DNA of 64,000 nt from Isoetes taiwanensis (GCA_021234155.1 JAJEKV010000005.1:23263584-23327583); one strand, 5' to 3'. Shown: positions 22,883 through 34,297, counted from the stretch's first letter. The notes: generated by a model not told the origin, from the letters alone. Numbers and translations: made by a program.

Positions 22883-24824
22883 TTGCAATCATCTAAATTG
22901 TATAGATTGCAACATATCAGGATTTGTATGGGGAAGGCCTGTCAAAAAACAGCACCAGTTGTGGCCAACAACCCCTCATACATGACGCCCGTCAATGAAA
23001 GCAAGTCTAATAGAAAGAGACGACTGGCACGCAAACGGGTTGCAAAGGCTAGAGCTTTGAAACTAGAATTTAACATGGAAGTCAGAGAGAGAGATCATGG
23101 TGGTCCTTCATCTGATGTTGTTCCAATGGAGGGCCGGTCAGTTCAAGCATCTTTTGCCTCTACATCAGTCACGCCACAAGTTGTAATGCAGCGGTGCCGG
23201 GATTGCCCCAGTGACTCTTTGAAGTTGAGATGCAACCAAGAAGACAATCGACATCTAAATGATAGGGGCATAGAAGGAACTATTGCACATAGTAACTACG
23301 ATGCACATCAAAAACACCACTGGCGCCAACAACCCCTCATACATGGCGCCAATGAAAGCAAGTCGATAGAAAGAGACGACCGCACGCGCGAAAGCGGGTT
23401 GCAAAGGCTAGAGCTTTGAAACTAGCATTTAACATGGAAGTCAGAGAGAGAGATCATGATGGTCCTGAATCGATGTTGTTCCAATGGAGGGCGGTCGGTT
23501 CAAGCATCTTTTGCCTCTACATCGGTCCACCCACAAGGCATTTGGCGGTGCCGGTTGCCCTGTGACTACTGAAGTTGAGATGCAACCAGTAAGACACCGA
23601 CATCTAAATGATAGGGGCATAGAAGGAACTATTGCACATAGTAACTACGATGCACATCAAAAAACACCACCTGTTGTGGCCAACAACCCCTCATACATGA
23701 CGCCCGTCAATGAAAGCAAGTCTGATAGAAAGAGACGACTGGCACGCAAACGGGTTGCAAAGGCTAGAGCTTTGAAACTAGCATTTAACATGGAAGTCAG
23801 AGAGAGAGATCATGATGGTCCTGAATCTGATGTTGTTCCAATGGAGGGCCGGTCAGTTCAAGCATCTTTTGCCTCTACATCAGTCACGCCACAAGTCAGA
23901 CGAAAGCAAAGGCTGCCCGGTTGCCCCAATGACTACTGAAGTTGAGATGCAACCAATGAAGACACCGAACATCTAAATGATAGGGGCATAGAAGGAACTA
24001 TTGCACATAGTGTGGGTTCATCCTTCATCACATCAGAAGTTATTGGTATTAGGATGCAGTTGTTTCCCACAATAGATGAACAAGCAGGTGATCAGGTGAT
24101 GTTGCCTCAATCTACAAGCGTGAATGCTCATGGATTTAGCACACCATCTCAGGCCGAACTTATTGAAATATCACATGGAATAACACCACCTATAATAGTG
24201 AATAACCCCTCCTACATGGCACCTGAGAATGAAAGCAATAGTCAGAGAGAGAAACGCTTGCGGCGCAGAAGAATGGCCAAAAAAAGAGCTTTGGACTCAC
24301 AATGTCGTGTTGATAATGATATAGAAATGGCAAATATTGAACAAGTGTCTACAGCAGTAGCAGATGCTAATGTTGACCAATTATCAAGCTTAATGCATAA
24401 CCCCTCTTATATGACACCTGAAGGTGAAAGCAATAGTCAAAGGAGAAGGCGGCTCGATCGCGTAAACCATGCAAAGCATACAGCTGTGAGGTTGGATTAC
24501 ACTACTCCTATTGGTCCTAGAGAACGTCCTGCTGGTAAAAGCGGTTTCAATAAGATAGCATGGACGTGGATTTTACCTCCTCCTCATGACTTTGGCAACA
24601 TGCATTATAGATGTTTGCATTGTGGGGCTATGCAATGGATAGAAGAGCTCTCAGTTAAAAAGAAATGTCGGGCATGTGAAAATGGAAAGGTTCAACTACC
24701 ATTGATTCCTGAACCACCACAGGCATTATTTGACCTATATACGAGAACAGATAGTGTAGGTGATCACTTTCGCACGAACATCAGGAAGTACAATAATATA
24801 TTCTCATTTGCGACATTGGGTTAG
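22883..24824 (+). pseudogene. N-terminal half of a Helitron Rep/helicase protein, broken
   Basis: Frames at 22883-23419, 23484-23939 and 24012-24824 form the start of a Helitron transposase. They hold repeats of a basic motif NPSYMTP-x-NES...RRLARKRVAKARA. Then come GPRERPAGKSGFNKIAWTW, a C-x-x-C...C-x-x-C zinc-finger-like region (YRCLHCGAMQW, KKKCRACENGK) and HFRTNIRKYNNIFSFATLG, the usual beginning of the Helitron-like N-terminal domain. Right after this the sequence jumps to the helicase C-terminus, so the HUH nuclease and most of the helicase are deleted. Helitrons replicate by a rolling-circle (peel-and-paste) mechanism; this one could move only in trans. Confidence 0.82.
22955..24010 (+). 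repeat. triplication of a ~355-bp coding segment in the Helitron ORF
   Basis: Three direct copies begin with gccaacaacccctcatacat near 22962, 23323 and 23677 (spacing 361 and 354). Each continues through gaaagcaag, gcaaaggctagagctttgaa and gatgttgttccaatgga to the ggcatagaaggaactattgc block. The middle copy carries several small indels that break the frame. Copies 1 and 3 are nearly identical. Confidence 0.88.
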
Positions 24825-25150
24825 ACGTAATATGTCTTCCGGAAGAGATTTGTGTCAAGTCACAGGACTTGAATGATTTACTAGCCGTGGCATTTCCGGA
24901 TGTTTCCACGAATTATGAAAGTGTGTCCTATTGGGTGCAAAGGGCAATCCTTACGCCACTAAATGACGATGTAGATGAAGTAAACAAGAGGATGACAGGG
25001 TGATTGCCTGCTACGCCTGTTGATTATTACAGTGCCGATCGAGCTGTGGATGAGAATGATGCAGGGGTCTATCCTGTTGAATTTTTGAATGCGCAAACTC
25101 CGAGTGGGATGCCTCCACATCAATTGACATTGAAGGTTGGCATGATTGTC
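24825..25150 (+). pseudogene. Helitron helicase C-terminal fragment
   Basis: It reads QDLNDLLAVAFPDVS, then RAILTPLNDDVDEVNKRM, one in-frame stop, PVDYYSADRAVDE, then TPSGMPPHQLTLKVGMIV. This matches nearly residue for residue the helicase tail at 57220-57560 and is the Pif1-like helicase 2B region. The similarity ends at about 25150. The remaining tail with the INKSQGQT motif is missing. 25151-25289 is unassigned sequence with ggcccggcttgcttc direct repeats. Confidence 0.8.
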
Positions 25151-25289
25151 ATAGTAGATTTTGGGCAACGGCTGAACAACGGCATTCTCGGGCAGTGCAT
25201 CTGGCTTTGAAGATGGCCCGGCTTGCTTCCAAAATGGGCCGGCTTGCTTCAATGGGGCTAGAAAAACTTAGAGTATTTCATTCTTTCTT

Positions 25290-27144
25290 CACAGGGATTT
25301 GGCACCAGAATATCTTCTTAAATGAAATTCAGAGCTTCAAATTCTCCTACCTTATTGTAGAGTGTTACCTTTTTTCTACCATTTGAAATGGTACACTCTC
25401 CCCTTGACTACACAGGCCTTGCATCTACTGTTGATAGCCATTTCCTTCCTAAGAGTAGATCATAGATATCTGATTTCTCATCTATCCCTTCAAAAGCAAC
25501 AACCACAAAGTTAGCAGCAACAACTATTCCTTCCACATCAATTGGCAACTATTCCCATGGGATTGATTTTGGTGTTTGAGAATGATTTTAAGACCATAGA
25601 AGTCTTTTTGTCAATTTCTAGACCACACAATCTCATGATATGATGAGACATCACATTAAGTGGTGACCCTCCATCCAATAGTACTTTGGTCAAAAAAAAT
25701 TTACCCATTCTAGCAACACATGTAAAGGCTCCTGGATCATAGTCCTCTTGAGTCAGCACGTGCTCCTCAATGTGATTTGTGAGAGCAAATTCATCTTCCT
25801 TGGTTATATTTAGAACCTTTTTTCTATAGGATGGGGCTATTTTCGGCAGAGTTAGCAATTCAACACTAATTTTGGAATTCTTAAGCAAATATTCAAAATC
25901 CTCACTCTCCTTATCCTTTTTTAAGTATTTCTAACAAGGGGGAGGAGGCACAACCATATTTTGCTCAATTTCTTTGTGTCTCACTGCATTGACTTCATCA
26001 TTCATTTGTACTTGCTCTTTGTCTTTTGCATTGTTCATTCCTCTCGTGTGCACAGCCATGATTTCTTCTTGCTCTTCAATTTCCTGCACAAATCTGACAG
26101 AAGCACTTGGCTCATTAACTTTGGATTTTTCTTGTCTAGCAAAATATTCTTTGACACTGCACCTATCTTCATAATGACCTGTTGCTTTGCAAAAAGCACA
26201 AATAGGGCATTCATTACCAAAATGCCCTCTTTTACCACACTTGGTGCAAGGCCTATACCAACAATAGTCTGATGAGTGGGTGTTTCTTGAGCAATGAGCA
26301 CATGGAGGGTATATTCTCTTCTCAGGTCTGGAACTCTTCATTTCTTGAAGTTGTTTGGTCACTTCAATCAGAGCCTTAGACACTAGTTATCTCGGCTCTC
26401 ACATCAGCCACAGGGCCTTCTGCATCCTGCACTTTTGACTTCTTCACTCCTGCTCATAATCTGGAAAGAAAGGATCATGAGGTGAATGTACATCATCAGG
26501 AAGATAGGAAATCATATCTGCAATCTCAGTAGCTTTTGTAAAAGCCTTGTGTATTGTGTCAAATCCTTCTTGCTTCTGAGTCTTGAGCATTTTCATGTGT
26601 ATTCTTGGTCTGCTACTCAAACCTCTGATAAATGAAGCTACAAGATGTAAGGTGTGATTAGGAATTTGATTGATTTGACATTTAACAAGATAAAGATTGA
26701 ATCTTTCCATATATTGATGCACACTCTCACCATGTTTTATGTGAAAGGTTTGCAACTCAAAAATCAAATTTTGAGGATCAAGCAGCTTACCAAATCTTGC
26801 CAGGAATTTCTTGACTATTTCATCCCATGAGTTAGCTCCTAGACTCATAACATATTCCAACTAAGCTCTAACTTCATCATTTTTGAAACACTTCTTAAAC
26901 TCAGAAAACTTACATCCTTTCTTGTGTCCATATTCCTGATAGTACTCCTCAAAAGTTTTCAGAAAATTGTTGGCATTCATGCTTGGATCAAATATGGGAG
27001 CAGGAATTGGTATGTTCAACTCTCAGTAGTGGCAAGACATATCTGCATTTGCTTGTATACTCACTCCTGGTACTGCAGCAGAGGTTTCATGATTTTCCTG
27101 TGCTTCAGCATGCTCAGATATTTCATTGTTTCTTCTGGGAGCCA
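25290..27144 (-). pseudogene. gag-protease of Ty3/gypsy family 2, truncated copy
   Basis: On the minus strand gag starts MAPRRNNE at 27144, continues MNANNFLKTFEEYY and NSWDEIVKKFLARFGKLLDP, then HLVASFIRGLSS. Two CX2CX4HX4C zinc knuckles follow (CTKCGKRGHFGNEC and CAFCKATGHYEDRC, about 26160-26260), and a protease with LLDGGSPLNVM (about 25650). Stops occur at about 27024, 26862, 26442 and after 25538. The protease keeps the Asp but has DGG rather than the usual D-S/T-G. The sequence is a close duplicate of 45890-47614, but here it ends at 25290 beside Helitron sequence. No RT or integrase follows. Confidence 0.88.
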
Positions 27145-27200
27145 TGAGTTCAAATTCCAGGAAATGATCTCGGTATAACCTCCAAAATGTTGGTGTTCCT

Positions 27201-27801
27201 TAGGGAATACATTACTAATCGCCTATTTCTTAATAGCCATAATGGCTTTAGCTAAACTTGCCCTAGATTAATTCCAAAACTTTCTGTAATTTAGCTAAAC
27301 TCTACACATTTTCTCTCTCATACTTTCTAGCATTTAGCTAAACTAACCCAAAATTCATCCCAAAACTTTCTGTGGTGTGATCAATGAAAAATATTCAGCT
27401 AAAATTACTATACTTTGCTTCAATTGTTTCCATTTATTTTAATCATTTGCTTTGTGAAAATTCTATAACAACGTCAGTTAGCTAAGTCTAGGCCTCAAAT
27501 TATATCATAGATACTAGAAAATAAATTATTAATCAAATATATCTTATAAATTAGAATGATGTTAGCTAAACTAGCCCGAAATTCATTCCAAAAGTTTCTA
27601 GAGTTTTGCTAAACAATACAAAATTTCACTCTCTTACTTTCTAGCATTTGGCTAAAGACATCGAAGGTTGGTGCATATGCGAAAAAGGTTAAGCTAAAAT
27701 TATTATTTTTTTCTCAATTTTTTCCATTTACTTCAGCCAACATTTTTAAAAATGTGTTAAAATTTTGCCAAATAGCTAAGTTTAGCCCTTAAATTATTCC
27801 A
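27201..27801. mobile_element. 601-bp insertion with a perfect 10-bp TSD
   Basis: tggtgttcct flanks it on both sides (27191-27200 and 27802-27811). The equivalent place at about 47656-47670 has no insertion. The interior holds three diverged copies of gctaaact-x-gccc...ccaaaa(c/g)tttct (near 27250, 27340 and 27560). No ORF and no strong terminal inverted repeat. A 9-10 bp TSD is compatible with a Mutator-like non-autonomous element. Confidence 0.65.
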
Positions 27802-27811
27802 TGGTGTTCCT

Positions 27812-30800
27812 GGCAAAGTTTCAACCTCAATGATTTAGAACCTCCAGGTTGCTTAAGGCAACCACTCTATGTGAGAAAATTCCAAGGCAAAAGCTCAAAC
27901 ACAAATTTTTAATCACTTTCCCAAATCCGAAAAAAGGCTGTCTTAGAAAAGATGATGCCATATGCAAATAAACTTGAATTTGATCATGATTTCAAATGCT
28001 AGAGTTGCTTAAGAAGGCAAAAAGTCAGATATCTTGTGATTACTACAAATTTTTCAAATATGCATTTCTGACTGGGTTAAAAGTTGGTCAATATCCCTGG
28101 CAGAGAATGATTTTCTGCAAATCCACAAAGGTAGATTCTTTTTGTGTTTTGATGCTTCGATCTCCTTCTAATATGCCTGCACACAATGGTCAAATACACT
28201 TTTGCATAAACAGATGCAAAATATCTTGAAATCGATTTAGGCCTGACAGACTGTCACAGACTGTAATCAGCAAGCAGAATTTTGTCAAATCGATCTTTTG
28301 TGGGCTCTTTTTAATTTTTTGAATAAATCCTGAAGCTACTTATACCTTGCAAGTGAGGGGCAGCCATTTGACAAGTGAGAGATGCAATCAATAACTAAAA
28401 TATGCAAATTCTTGGCTTAATTATGCAATGCAAGCAGGAATTTCTAATGGTTCAATAGAATACGCATGCCTTTTGATAATCCTTTCACCTATGTGCTTTT
28501 ACCTATGTGCAATTTTTACTACAAATATCTTGCATCTATGTGCAAGCACAGAAAATATTACTGTCATAATTTCTCAGAATGCCAAAGGAAAACTATATTC
28601 AGGTGTTTCTCCAAGGGTCGGATTTTCATTCATTCAAGAATCACACAATTAATGAACATAACCCCAAGCTCTGTGTCTTGGGTACAGGCTCAAGTCAAAC
28701 ATCAAATCAGGTAATCAACTGATAACATCAGGAAATCCATCGACATCTGATTTGAAAGGCAAATTCAAGCATAATTCTTCAATACCGGTCTTTCCTCAAG
28801 GAATCTCGATCGAATTCTTCCTCAAAGCCTTCGAAAATCTTCTGTGATGTTTTTCCCCTTTCTAAAATGCTCTGTTTTGGCCTGTTCTTGGCAAATCCGT
28901 GTCAAAATCTTGTCTTTAAATTATCGAGTTTTTGGTGTGATGTAGGCAGATCCGAAGGCATATATCAATGATTAAATGGTTAATCCTGGTTAATTTGCCG
29001 GATCTTGGCATGACAACGATTTTAGAGTTCTTGGAAAGCTTCTCGATATATCTCACAGGCGTTTATGAAAAAGGAGGCTCAGGTATATAAGGGATAGCAC
29101 AGTCAGACTATTAAGATGACGTGCTATGCCCACGTGGGATTCGGTCCGTTACTGCCCCACACGCCCGGGTGACCACGTGGCGGGGGGAGATTGGACGGGG
29201 GAGAATCTAGGCTGGGGGGTAGATAGGAAAAAAAAATTAGTTCATAGAGTTTGGCACGTTTCCCAAGATACCAAAAATCAAGGTCTAAATAGGTCCTTTT
29301 TTGAAAATTATTTTTTGCCAACAGAATCTTTTTTAATGCTTTATACCATGGAAGCATCTTTTTTGCAAAATAGGCTCTTTGACTTTTGGGTTCAATATGG
29401 GATGAGAAAATGGTGACGTGGCAAGAAGACAAGGTGAGTTGGCGAGATGAAGATGACATGGCAATGAGAGATGGTGAGGTGTCAAACAAGTTGGAAAGGT
29501 ATCTATTATCTAGTCAAAACTTTTGATGAGGTGAAAGTGATGAGTGTGACACGTGTGTGCTAATGTGGAGGTATTGGTGATGATGTGGCATAATAACATG
29601 TCCCCTTAATGGTCTAAACAACTTGTTTAGGAGAATTTTTGAAGAAAATAGATTTTTGATGAGGGGTAACATGTGTGTGTTATGGCATGGCAATGGTGAT
29701 GATTTGTATGATGATTTGGCAACTTTTGAGTGGTGACATGGGTCAATTGAGTACTAGTGCATATAGAATTGCAAACTCTAGGCAATAATTTGATCCTTCG
29801 ACTTTTCTTGATTCCCTTAGGAATTTTGCACTTTCTCTCTATGGCTGATACACGCTTGCCCCGCCTTGCTTTGGCCACGGCAATGGGTCCCCAACGCCTG
29901 AAATCCTGCTGGAAAGACAAGCAGGCTCAGTGGTTCTCACGCTGGGGTGTGCAGGCAAACAGATGTGTCCAGGTCAGGACAAAGAAAGATCGCGAGGCAC
30001 TTAAACTATACCTTGATGCTACTTTCCTTCGCAGGCTGTGGGATGCAGAGGCTCTGACACATGTTAAGCTGGCACACTATCAGCAGCAAGTCAATCCTAG
30101 GCTCACAAGAGGCCCACACCAAGCATTTGTACACCCGGCTACCCATGAAGAAACGCAGGCTTATAGCTTCCATTCAAGACGGGGCACATATCGCCTCCGA
30201 TTGAAACAGGCGTTGGGGCTCGTGAAGCACGGAGCAAAGGCTTTGCCGGTGTTGCCACCAGGCGATTGAGGATGAATGTCATGCCCTCCGGACACGCCCG
30301 GCATTTGCCCATATCCGAGCCGATATGTTCGACTACTAGTGCCTGGCCAGCCGTTGCATCAGTTATTGGCTACGGCGTCAGTGGGTTTGTTGGGGTCATA
30401 CCTCCAGGAGGTTATGGATGCACGGACTCGTTTGTGTCCTACGGGACGGTATTGAACTGTCCTATGCAATTGTACAGTGTGCCAGCAGGCTTATTACTGC
30501 TAAGGTTTTTCCCTCGAAAACCCTTCGGGGCGGGGGTTTTTTAATCCTGTCAGTAATATGCTTGCTGCTCTCTTTTTTGTTTGGGTCCCATAGGCCAATT
30601 GGTCTCCGTGGACGCTAAAAACCTATTCTATTCTATTCTATTCTCTCCATTTTGACTTAGAGAGAAAATTTGACCCTAGACCATGGAGGTGACCACATTT
30701 AGTGGAATTTTTCTGCTTTTGCAAGATGATGGTGGTATGGTGGATGTGTGAGGTGTGAATGGTGTATGAATGATATGTTTTGACTAGAAAAAAGTTCCCT

Positions 30801-31183
30801 TTGCCAATTTGCTATAGGGTATGAAGGCTAGGCATGGAATTTGAAGGCATATGGGATCTTTTGCATAGAAACGGAGATGAAGAGCTTGAGATATGGATTA
30901 TATGAAATAGTCATGCCAAGAACTCAATAGCAAAACCACATACCAAGAGTACTCAAGGGGTCTTCCAAACTTCAAATTTGCTTTGCTTGAATCACCTTTT
31001 CTAGCATACTTGTGTGATCTTTGATGAATGTCTTCACCTTGGTCTTCAAGTGTCCACTTATGATCTTTAGGGATGTGTTCTCTTCAAATCAATGGTGTTT
31101 GTGTATCTGTGCTCAAATCAACATGCAGGCATAAGTATATCAACATGTGTCTTGCTCTTCCATGCTGCCATAGCATGGCAGCA
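27812..31183 (-). mobile_element. LTR (with leader) of gypsy family 2, between two internal regions
   Basis: On the minus strand it starts at 31183 with TGCTGCCATGCTATGGCAGCA, a palindrome. It matches 54778-55979 over most of that length (cttcaccttggtcttcaagtg; gacgtgctatgcccacgtgg; gatgccatatgcaaa). Two stretches absent from the other copy lie here: about 28260-29070 and 29710-31010, the latter including the non-LTR fragment at 29841. It stands between the integrase end at 31932 and the gag start at 27144, so it could be the 3' LTR of the large element, the 5' LTR of the truncated one, or both. A polypurine tract next to 31183 is not evident. The LTR/leader boundary is not resolved. Confidence 0.7.
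29841..30645 (+). mobile_element. 3' fragment of a non-LTR retrotransposon with (TATTC)n tail
   Basis: The frame 29841-30268 (MADTRLPRLALATAMG..., then LTHVKLAHYQQQVNP, then SRRGTYRLRLKQALGLVKHG) resembles the C-terminal region after RT in RTE/I-group elements. A second frame follows (30270-30618) with FAHIRADMF and IVQCASRLITAKV. The 3' end is a tattctattctattctattc tract at 30623-30645. Short flanks ttctctct (29833-29840) and ttctctcc (30641-30648) could be a TSD. It interrupts the LTR. The class rests on general pattern only. Confidence 0.45.
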
Positions 31184-31931
31184 TCATGCCAAACAGAAAG
31201 AACAGGCTGGTATCCCCGCCTCTGTATTTTGCAAATGATCAAAGTAAAGTTCTTGCCGGCTGCCAATATGGAGGTATGTTTGGCAGCTTTATGAACCCGC
31301 GATGGACTAAAAGAAAAAAGTGCTGACAAATGAACCAGATGATATGTATGTGTTGTGAATGTAGAAAACAGGTGAACCTGCATGATAGAAGTGACTGTTA
31401 TTAATAAAAATAGAACTGCTAGATGGGAGTGTGACAGCAGTCTCGTGAATTTAGTGGGGGATCATTAAACTGAAGAGTCTCAAGTGGATCAGGGGCAACT
31501 CTTGAGCAGGTTATTGTGGAATGAATGTATGAGAGTGTACCTGCATGTGACAATATGTTTGTTAGCACAATGAGTTACTGTTATGGTAGGAATGGCAGCA
31601 ACTGAAGGTATGGAGAAGTGTGGAAGAGAATGTGTGATCATGACATATGTGAATGCAAATTCAAAATGCACCTGCATGGAGATTAGAACTTAAGCAATAA
31701 GAACACATAATTTGAGCCTTGTACAAGCTTACACCTGCATGAATCTCCCTGTCTTTGCATTAGTTTCAGCAATGGGAACCTCGAATATAAAAAACTCTAG
31801 CTAAATAACTTCTTTAATTTAAAAACACAAACTATCTCCCAAGCATTCCTGCATTATTTTTTGTCTTTTCTTCTTCTATTTTTTATGTTTTGCAATTATA
31901 GTCAGTTCAAAAGCAAACTAGACTACCCTAC
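31184..31931 (-). other. 3' untranslated part of the LTR retrotransposon
   Basis: It lies between the integrase stop (31932) and the LTR start (31183). The motif cacctgcatg or acctgcatg recurs at about 31375, 31540, 31670 and 31733. No coding sequence is seen. Confidence 0.45.
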
Positions 31932-32670
31932 CTACATATTCTTAATGAACTTATAACTAAATAGACTCATGGCAACATTCTGTTGCCAGTACCTCTTCAA
32001 GTGCAAGATGTTGATGGGATTGAATAGCTCTCTACCATCAAGAACATCCCTCAACCAATAGGAATTTTTACCTGCTTCCCCAATTACTTCAAAAGGCCCT
32101 TCCCAAAGGGTCTCAAATTTTGCTGCTACATCTTCCCTTGCCTTATTCCATTTAAGAACCAATTCACCTATTTTGAAGGTACCTTGGAGCTTATGAGCAG
32201 CCTTGAATGCTGCTATGTCTTTGGCTTTCTTGATCAGAACCGCATTCTTAGCTTCATACCTGTGTTCTTCCAACTGCATCAACCTTATACACCTTTCTCT
32301 TAGTGCATCCTCCATTTCTAAATTTATTTGATAAGCCAACCTAAGAGATGGAAGCTCAAGCTCGATTGGCACAATGGATTCTATGCCATAAACAAGGCTG
32401 AAGGGTGTATATTTAGTAGATGCTTTAATGGTGGTCCTATATGCCCATAATGCATCCTTCAAGTGCCAATCTTTCTTGGAGATGCTGATGGTTTTCTATA
32501 CTTCAAAACTTTGTCAGCTTGACCATTTCCTTGAGGTTAGTATGCTGAGCTTTTAGTATACTTGACTTTAAGAGTAGCCAGCAACAAAGCAATGGTTTGG
32601 TTCATGAATTGACTTCCCCTATCAGAGACAATTTTAAAGGGAATCCCAAATCTAGCAACACATAACTACC
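31932..32670 (-). pseudogene. integrase core (second half) and C-terminal domain
   Basis: Reading from 32670 downward: RFGIPFKIVSDRGSQFMNQ holds the second catalytic Asp. QPQGNGQAD has D where the usual motif is Q-x-NG-x-x-E. Then ALWAYRTTIKASTKYTPFSLVYG, the C-terminal WEGPFEVI and LRDVLDGRELFNPINILHLKRYW. This is a Ty3/gypsy integrase without an obvious chromodomain. Integrase joins retroelement cDNA to host DNA. A stop and a frame shift lie near 32465-32505. The first half is at 35785-36432, on the other side of the 3.1-kb insertion. Confidence 0.85.
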
Positions 32671-32671
32671 A

Positions 32672-33115
32672 ACACATAACTACCATTGACATTAATAAAT
32701 ATAACCATTGGATCCAACACATTTAAATTAAAATCCCCCTTAAACCCCCTTTGGTTTGGGTGCATATTCACACGGGGGGTGACTCCGGGCATCGAGAGCT
32801 GTCGGATTGGCATATTCGCCCCATATTCCTTAATCTAGACCGTACGTAAAGTTCCTCATTTGTGGGGTATGCAAGTACAACATTTGCTATACTGTATAAC
32901 AAGATTCGCAAAATACTATAAGATTTCAACCGGAATACTATATGGTGTTGATTTAAGATGCGTGCAAAATACAATTATGAGGGCTCTCGCCCCTCGTCAC
33001 CCCACCCGTGTGAATATGCACCCAAACCAAAGGGGGTTTAAGGGGGATTTTAATTTAAATGTGTTGGATCCAATGGTTATATTTATTAATGTCAATGGTA
33101 GTTATGTGTTGGTTA
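32672..33115. mobile_element. foldback (palindromic) element, about 440 bp
   Basis: The left arm, from aacacataactaccattgac through ccccctttggtttgggtgca and tattcacacggggggtgac (to about 32785), is repeated almost exactly as reverse complement from 32990 to 33106. The central part reads ggtgttgatt and acaattatgagggctctcgc. A third copy of one arm is at 63780-64000. No coding capacity. Confidence 0.8.
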
Positions 33116-33510
33116 TTATACTAAAAAATTTTTGGCCCTTCGGACCAAAAAAAAACGAGACGTGAGAATATAAATGGACATGTAGCAATATGTGTTATGT
33201 AATATACAGACATTAAGAGAAAAAAAGGAAATATAGTAAAATGAAATATGAGTAACAAACAAACATACAATACATTGTTAATATTTTTAGAACATAGGAG
33301 CAATAAAATAAGAGAGTGTTGATACAAAAAGACAAGTAAACACACATTTAAACATCATAGTAAAAACATTTGTAATGATGTTGTACTCCATGTTTAAAAC
33401 ATTTTACTCATATGTTTATATTTAATAACTAAAAATAGCAAATGAATCGCACATATTGATGGTGCATGAGCAACAACAATCGGGCCACTAAAAACGCGTG
33501 GTGTGCAATG

Positions 33511-34099
33511 TCAAATGTTCAATCTGAACCCGAAATCTTCGGATATGAACAAACCATAACCAATATTGAATGCGGTATCTTTGGATATGACATGGTGGCG
33601 TTCATGTTCATGTCCAAAGTACCAAACAGTTTGCACAATAATCTTTCTGCGTGAGACAAAAAGCAAATGAAGATGCTTTATGTCCCTCTCCCGGCTATAT
33701 CCAAAGATATGGCATGGCATGCCTGCAATTACCATATCAAGTTTCATGCCTTCTGGTAGAGGTGGGTGAAGGAAGCTCAGGACAATTTTGTTTTTTCCAT
33801 TGCTCCTCTTCATCAATCCACTCTGGAAAGAAGTCAGACCATGTGAGACTATCATGTACAGGTTCTAATTTTAAAACTGTAGGCCTCATTCCACTGAACT
33901 TTTCCCACTCTTTGAAGTCTGGTTGTAAGCCAAGAAATCCAATTCGAAGTTTCATGTCTGTTTTCTCTAGCAGTGACTTAACTGGTTCTGATTGTTTCAG
34001 CCAGTCTAGTATCTTTTCATCACTACAATCACTATTTCTATCCCTGGTATTGAAAAGAGAAAAGGAATGCACTTGAATCAATACACTAAGCCAGCCCAT
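33511..34099 (-). pseudogene. GUX-like glucuronosyltransferase (GT8) fragment
   Basis: From 34000 downward: LRIGFLGLQPDFKEWEKFSG, VHDSLTWSDFFPEWIDEEEQ, CPELPSPTS. Then, after a frame shift near 33770, PPLPEGMKLDMVIAGMPC and RDIKHLHLLFVSRRKI. The PEWIDEEE...CP-x-LP...LD-x-V-x-x-x-PC...RD-x-x-x-LHL order is that of the stem region before the GT8 domain in plant GUX/PGSIP proteins. These add glucuronic acid to xylan in the Golgi. The catalytic domain is absent. The frame shift and truncation make it a fragment carried by the insertion. Identification rests on remembered family motifs. Confidence 0.65.
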
Positions 34100-34297
34100 A
34101 ACCTATTTTAATGACATAAACACATTTAAAAACTTAACATACCTTTGTTTCACCTCCGCTCACCAATTTTACCTGACAAACCGAAACTGGAGAGACCAAT
34201 ACCACTGGTAAGAATAAGGATAGTGACTGTAGGAGATATATTTATATCCAAGGCAGCAATTGTCAAACAAATTGATGGTGAAATGTGCTGCACCTAC

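Noticed and set aside
22955-24010. Regular repeats considered as a CRISPR array
   Set aside because: The units are 355 bp, protein-coding and continuous, without short repeats and unique spacers.
30520-30545. ccttcggggcgggggtttttt hairpin resembling a bacterial terminator
   Set aside because: The context is a eukaryotic retroposon 3' end; intrinsic terminators have no role here.
31063-31383. Open frames on both strands near the LTR start
   Set aside because: They span LTR and non-coding 3' sequence and are not shared as frames by the other LTR copy.
33131-33155. tttttggcccttcggaccaaaaa stem-loop
   Set aside because: Short inverted repeat at the edge of the foldback element, with no terminator role in a plant nuclear genome.
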